A stretch of DNA of 64,000 bases from Paragonimus skrjabini miyazakii (Eukaryota; Platyhelminthes; Trematoda; Plagiorchiida; Troglotrematidae). A program made the translations under genes and the position numbers. The stretch is taken from positions 159,537-223,536 of the forward strand of contig JTDE01000292.1 in the NCBI GenBank assembly GCA_014338405.1, written 5' to 3'. The notes below the pieces were generated by a model. It saw only the letters and a list, made by a program, of their open reading frames with translations. It was not told where the DNA came from and ran no database searches. Of this stretch, positions 60,425-64,000 are shown in pieces; positions within the stretch are counted from its first letter, which is position 1; every line of letters starts with the position of its first letter.

Positions 60425-61290
60425 GTCTCTACCTCACGTGTTGCTTTCTTCAACAGATACAAAACGACACCAAGCTTAGTAAGTAGTGCCCAGTGTACGG
60501 TGTTTATTTAGACTAATTTGTGATTAGCGTTTAAGTTTGCAAAAATATCATTTAGATTAAGTATAATGGACTGTCAGCAAGATTCCCTCAAACATTCCTT
60601 AACGGGAGGAAAGTGTGCGTACGCAAAAGCGCATCGCCTTGCGAACTATCGCCGAACGTTTTCGATACCAGACCCTTTTCAGCAGACCGATACTAAATGC
60701 TCTTACACATCTTTTTCTCAGTTCGTACAGCGAACCCAACAAACTATACCACTCCTCAGTAAGCGGTACTCATGAAACATACGAAATAATGAAATTTGCG
60801 CAAACTACTCCTCTTAATAGTTCCATTGAGAAGAGCTTCAGTTCTGTCAAACATGAGACATGAATTTTTCTGGCTGTATCAATACCGTCCATGTACCACA
60901 TGGCTAAACGTGACAGTTAACCTAATATGTTAAGGCAGTATGCGAGGATCAGGGTAAGCCGATTAATCACTAAGTGCTGAGGAACCGGCACCAATTAAAT
61001 TTCTGTTGTGTCACTTACAAGCCTGCACCGTTTGCCCATATATACTATGTCTAATACTATCTATGGATTACGTACATTAATTCATTGATTAGTAGTTTGT
61101 TGAATGGTGGTTTGTTTGCTTACAATATTATAATCGGAACTGAAGTTGAGGGCTTGAAAAACTCTGCCTTTCAAGCTTCGAGTGTAGTTGAATTAATCTG
61201 GGGAGCAGCCGCAACAGGAGCAAACCGACTGTCTGTATAATCAACACATCATGAATAACCAATCTATACCATAGAAATCAAAACACAAAG
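60425..61290. other. Non-coding stretch, possible upstream region of the two-exon model
   Basis: Frames at 60566-60863 have no motif. If the exon at 61291 is real, its promoter or an upstream exon lies here. In-frame stops just upstream (61252-61254) mean the reading frame starts after that point. Confidence 0.35.
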
Positions 61291-61374
61291 ATGTCAACAC
61301 CTGCTTTGGTTGTGGAACTTTTACGAGCTTGTGTGGTTGAAATGTTCAACGAAAATATGACTAATCGGTACTGG
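61291..61374 (+). CDS. Candidate coding exon 1 of a two-exon gene model
   Basis: ATG at 61291 opens 28 codons (MSTPALVVELLRACVVEMFN and eight more residues, ending NRYW) that stop exactly at CTGG|GTGAGT, a consensus 5' splice site at 61375, in phase 0. The next good acceptor, TTTGTTTTAACATTGCAG at 61811-61828, is followed by a frame open in the same phase. The leader is not a clear signal peptide. Function unknown. Exon prediction by eye only. Confidence 0.3.
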
Positions 61375-61828
61375 GTGAGTCACCGAACCAGCTGATGTAT
61401 TCACACGTCAGCGTCGGCAGTTGAATAGCCTTTCGCCTAAACAACCCATATGTCTAGTGTAGATTCTCACGCAATCAGGCAGTATAAACTCGTCGGCTTG
61501 CAAACAAAATACTCGGCTTCGTTTTTATGGGCTCAGCGTAATGCAGAAATAGAGTGAATAGCTGCTGGGCATGGGCATAAAAAAAAACAAAGACCTGCCT
61601 AACTGACATCAATTGCAGAAACGGAACTATAGTAATTGCTAGAGAAATTGATTGCTGTGTGAAATGTCCTATCAGACAAAATTGGAACAATGCAAGCAGC
61701 CCTTCTCATTTTATTACAACTAGACCGAATCCTTTCTCCGGTCAAACGTTTGTGTTGCCGAAACAGCATCAGTTAGATATATCTGCCGAACCTTTTGTGT
61801 TACTAAGGGGTTTGTTTTAACATTGCAG

Positions 61829-62056
61829 CTGTACAGATACATAGGTGGTCAGTTTAATTTGACCTGTAGAAGTAACCGCACACCACCACCACAGTTTTCA
61901 CGGTTAAATAAACTTCACCGACCTCTTTCGAAAGTGACGCGCCACTGTGGTTTTTCGTATGTGTCAACTATCATTAATAGTGTATCGTATTGTTGTCATC
62001 TCGGAATGCTGAACTCCGTTTTGCCTTTTCTTGAGATGTCAACGCCGTGTAGTTGA
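61829..62056 (+). CDS. Candidate coding exon 2, weak immunoglobulin-like resemblance
   Basis: After the acceptor at 61828 the frame is open for 75 codons to a TGA. The pattern GGQFNLTCRSNRTPPPQFSR, then a Leu, then STIINSVSYCC recalls an immunoglobulin-like domain (strand B with L.C, a proline-rich turn, and Y.C of strand F), with 44 residues between the cysteines. The core Trp is absent (Arg in FSRL), so the resemblance is only suggestive. It joins exon 1 without a phase change across a 454-nt GT-AG intron. It could equally be a chance open frame behind a decoy acceptor. Confidence 0.3.
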   Translation: MYRYIGGQFNLTCRSNRTPPPQFSRLNKLHRPLSKVTRHCGFSYVSTIINSVSYCCHLGMLNSVLPFLEMSTPCS

Positions 62057-63900
62057 TTCACATTCAGCTATATTTCAAAACCTGAATATGTTGTTCTGTG
62101 TATGTCCTCTATTTTCACGTTGCATGCTCATGTTGGGTCAGATGGAAAGAAATTTTACGGCAATAAACTTCACAAAATTCGCATACTTCGATTTTATTGT
62201 GAAAATTCTGGTTTTTCTCAAGATTTCATGAAACGTGATAATGTGTATGAATGAGGATGATATTTTATGGGAGTCCTGTTCCGGTGTACTAATATTAAAT
62301 TAATTTTTAAGCAGGCGCTAGACTTCTTCGGATACGAGTGTGGTATATTCATAGTGCTCACAGGTATGTTTGAATCTTGTTTGCGGGGGTGTCTTATCTA
62401 AGTTTCAGTAGTTGAGCTCCAACAAATGAAAGGCACTACCGTCAAATATGAGTAGTATTAAACTTGTTATCTTCAAAGTCGTTAAGCACGAACCAATAAC
62501 CCGCAATAATTTGGCTCCATTTTGCTCCTCCTTGTAAACGTTCCAGTGTCCTTTTTGAAACTAGTTCTACAAATACTCTGTGATGCTTGTAGTTCCATAG
62601 ATGTGCATCACATCTGAGGAACATGGAAGGAATTTCGGGACTGAGCTACTTTCTCTAGGTTCCATTTGTTAGCACCGTAAAGTGCGCAGCTATGAAATTT
62701 ATGCCCGAAAGTTTAGGATTCGTCTATTGAGAGCCCAACGTTTTGGACAGAACATGGAAACCATATCCCACCGTTCATTCTAAAGCTAAAAAACATATAC
62801 AATACTTCACTGACACAAACTACTTTGTCACACGAAATAGACTCAATGTTATACTAGGTAAGACCGAATGGGCTGTATTTCCAATTCGATAGCTACAAGC
62901 CACATAAAAACGTGCTCGCTAATTTACTGTTATTGCAAACTGAATAGGCACTAAATCTGTTCTGTCAGCATCGGGTCCACAACGCTACTGAAAGGCAGTT
63001 AGAGCGTTAGCGTAATAAATTCCCATTAACGATCATTGTTTGCTCCAGGATGGGTGTCAACCTATGTGAACAGCAGAATAAAGTACATTTGCATAAGTTC
63101 CAGTGGGATAGCACATTAATACTGGCTCAGAGAGCTTATGACAACCTATGTGTCGGATCGTTGCATCGAAGCTTATCGCAAATACTATTAACATGGTGAG
63201 GCTAGTCTTAGGCACGGTAGGAATCTAGACGGTACAAATCTCGAGAACCATTTATCAAAACTCACCTAAGCTCTGTAGAGCCTATATTTATGGTACAAAC
63301 GCAAACCCAGTTGAAGTGATTATGCTTATCCTTCTCGGGCAAACATCCTGTTACTCTTTTTGTGTTAAAACAAGAGGGGAAATAACAGAGTACAAACAAA
63401 ACTTAACTCCTATATCAATGCTGGTTTGGTGACCTGAACGACTTGGTATATCGATTATGTCAAAATAATACACCGGTACCTGGCAGAAACACCTCAGATA
63501 GCCATAAAGCGTAAATTAGTTAAAATGACAATGAACAGCAAACTGCCACTAGAAGTAGCTGGCCTGTACTGAGGTTTTGCTCGCGTACTCAAGGGTGATG
63601 ACAAATAAGTAAGAACCGCTTGTTGGTTGTGGGCTTAAAACAGCGTAAGGTTGCAAGTAAGAAATTTACGACAGAGTAACCATCACTATCTTCATTTTTG
63701 AGCCATACACACGGGCACAAATATTTGAGCTGGTGCTGCTTTCGACGATAGTTCACTAACCTCTGATCACGGGGTTATCGATTGGATAGAACAGAGTGAT
63801 TCTGTTGATTCTCCTTTCGAAGTAATTGGGCAAGCTGAACACTATTCATACAAGGTTGCGGTTGAGCGTTTGAATTTGATTATTCGGTCATGTCTATTGT
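62057..63900. other. Non-coding stretch, nothing recognised
   Basis: A second frame at 62031-62231 overlaps the end of the candidate exon and is rich in hydrophobic residues. No motif is seen there or further on. Confidence 0.4.
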
Positions 63901-64000
63901 GATGTTGCTGGAGTTGTGGTTAACACGCTAGTCTCAAAAGCACGAGGGTCACAGTGCAAACACTGATCCGGACGAGAATATACACTGCTGATGAGCTGTA
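63901..64000 (+). repeat. Hammerhead-bearing tRNA-like SINE, copy 6 (cut by window end)
   Basis: GTTGCTGGAGTTGTGGTTAA then CACGCTAGTCTC is the tRNA-like head, close to copy 1. GGGTCACAGTGCAAACACTG lies at the B-box place, then GGACGAGAATATACACTG runs into the ribozyme box. The rest lies beyond the window. Confidence 0.7.
63983..64000 (+). ncRNA. Hammerhead ribozyme, 5' part only
   Basis: CACTG (stem I strand) followed by CTGATGAG at 63988-63995 and the first stem-II bases. The GAAA side lies outside the window, so integrity cannot be judged. Confidence 0.55.

Noticed and set aside
1..64000. CRISPR array, tRNA genes, rRNA genes or bacterial-type operons
   Set aside because: No regularly spaced repeats, no complete tRNA cloverleaf (only tRNA-like SINE heads), no rRNA core sequence and no clustered genes were seen.

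Overview
The window looks like repeat-rich nuclear DNA of a parasitic flatworm, most likely a digenean trematode (fluke). This is an inference from the mixture of elements: a tRNA-like SINE family carrying a hammerhead self-cleaving ribozyme (the arrangement known from the Schistosoma Sm-alpha repeat), GIY-YIG Penelope-like elements, an R2-clade LINE, RTE-like and CR1-like LINEs and a Ty3/gypsy LTR element. Nothing bacterial is visible: there are no operons, no dense gene packing and no ribosome-binding-site pattern. Most of the 64 kb is non-coding, and nearly every recognisable protein sequence belongs to a broken retroelement.

Layout. 3.4-4.1 kb (minus): GIY-YIG end of a Penelope-like element (PLE). 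9.66-9.79 kb: a tRNA-like repeat of a second kind. 9.95-10.5 kb: PLE C-terminal fragment. 14.26 and 26.38 kb: a related pair of LTR-like repeats. 14.97-17.0 kb: degenerate R2-clade element, followed at once by another PLE fragment (17.2-17.8 kb). 20.17-21.24 kb (minus): RTE-like reverse transcriptase interrupted by a 100-base assembly gap. 24.16-24.25 kb (minus): a short candidate first exon encoding a signal peptide. 28.7 kb: SINE with a hammerhead whose core is intact. 31.0-31.2 kb (minus): reverse-transcriptase scrap. 36.0-36.8 kb: PLE reverse transcriptase. 38.4-39.7 kb: CR1-like LINE containing a hammerhead-like insertion. 42.6-43.1 kb: inverted pair of SINE copies. 49.3-49.9 kb: RTE-like scrap followed by the second copy of the hammerhead-like repeat. 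51.25 kb: SINE tail with perfect 18-bp terminal inverted repeats. 56.2 kb: another SINE. 57.25-60.42 kb (minus): the best-preserved element, an LTR/gypsy retrotransposon with both LTRs, gag, protease, RT and RNase H but no integrase. 61.29-62.06 kb: candidate two-exon host gene. 63.9-64.0 kb: SINE truncated by the window end at its ribozyme.

How the parts work together. The LINEs, PLEs and gypsy element would have encoded the enzymes of reverse transcription. All copies here carry stops or frameshifts and are probably inactive. The SINE encodes no protein; it has an internal RNA polymerase III-type promoter and a ribozyme, and presumably borrowed LINE machinery. The hammerhead SINE family, the second hammerhead-like repeat next to LINE remains and the integrase-less gypsy element are the most interesting content. 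Host coding evidence is thin: one signal-peptide exon and one two-exon model, both needing transcript support.
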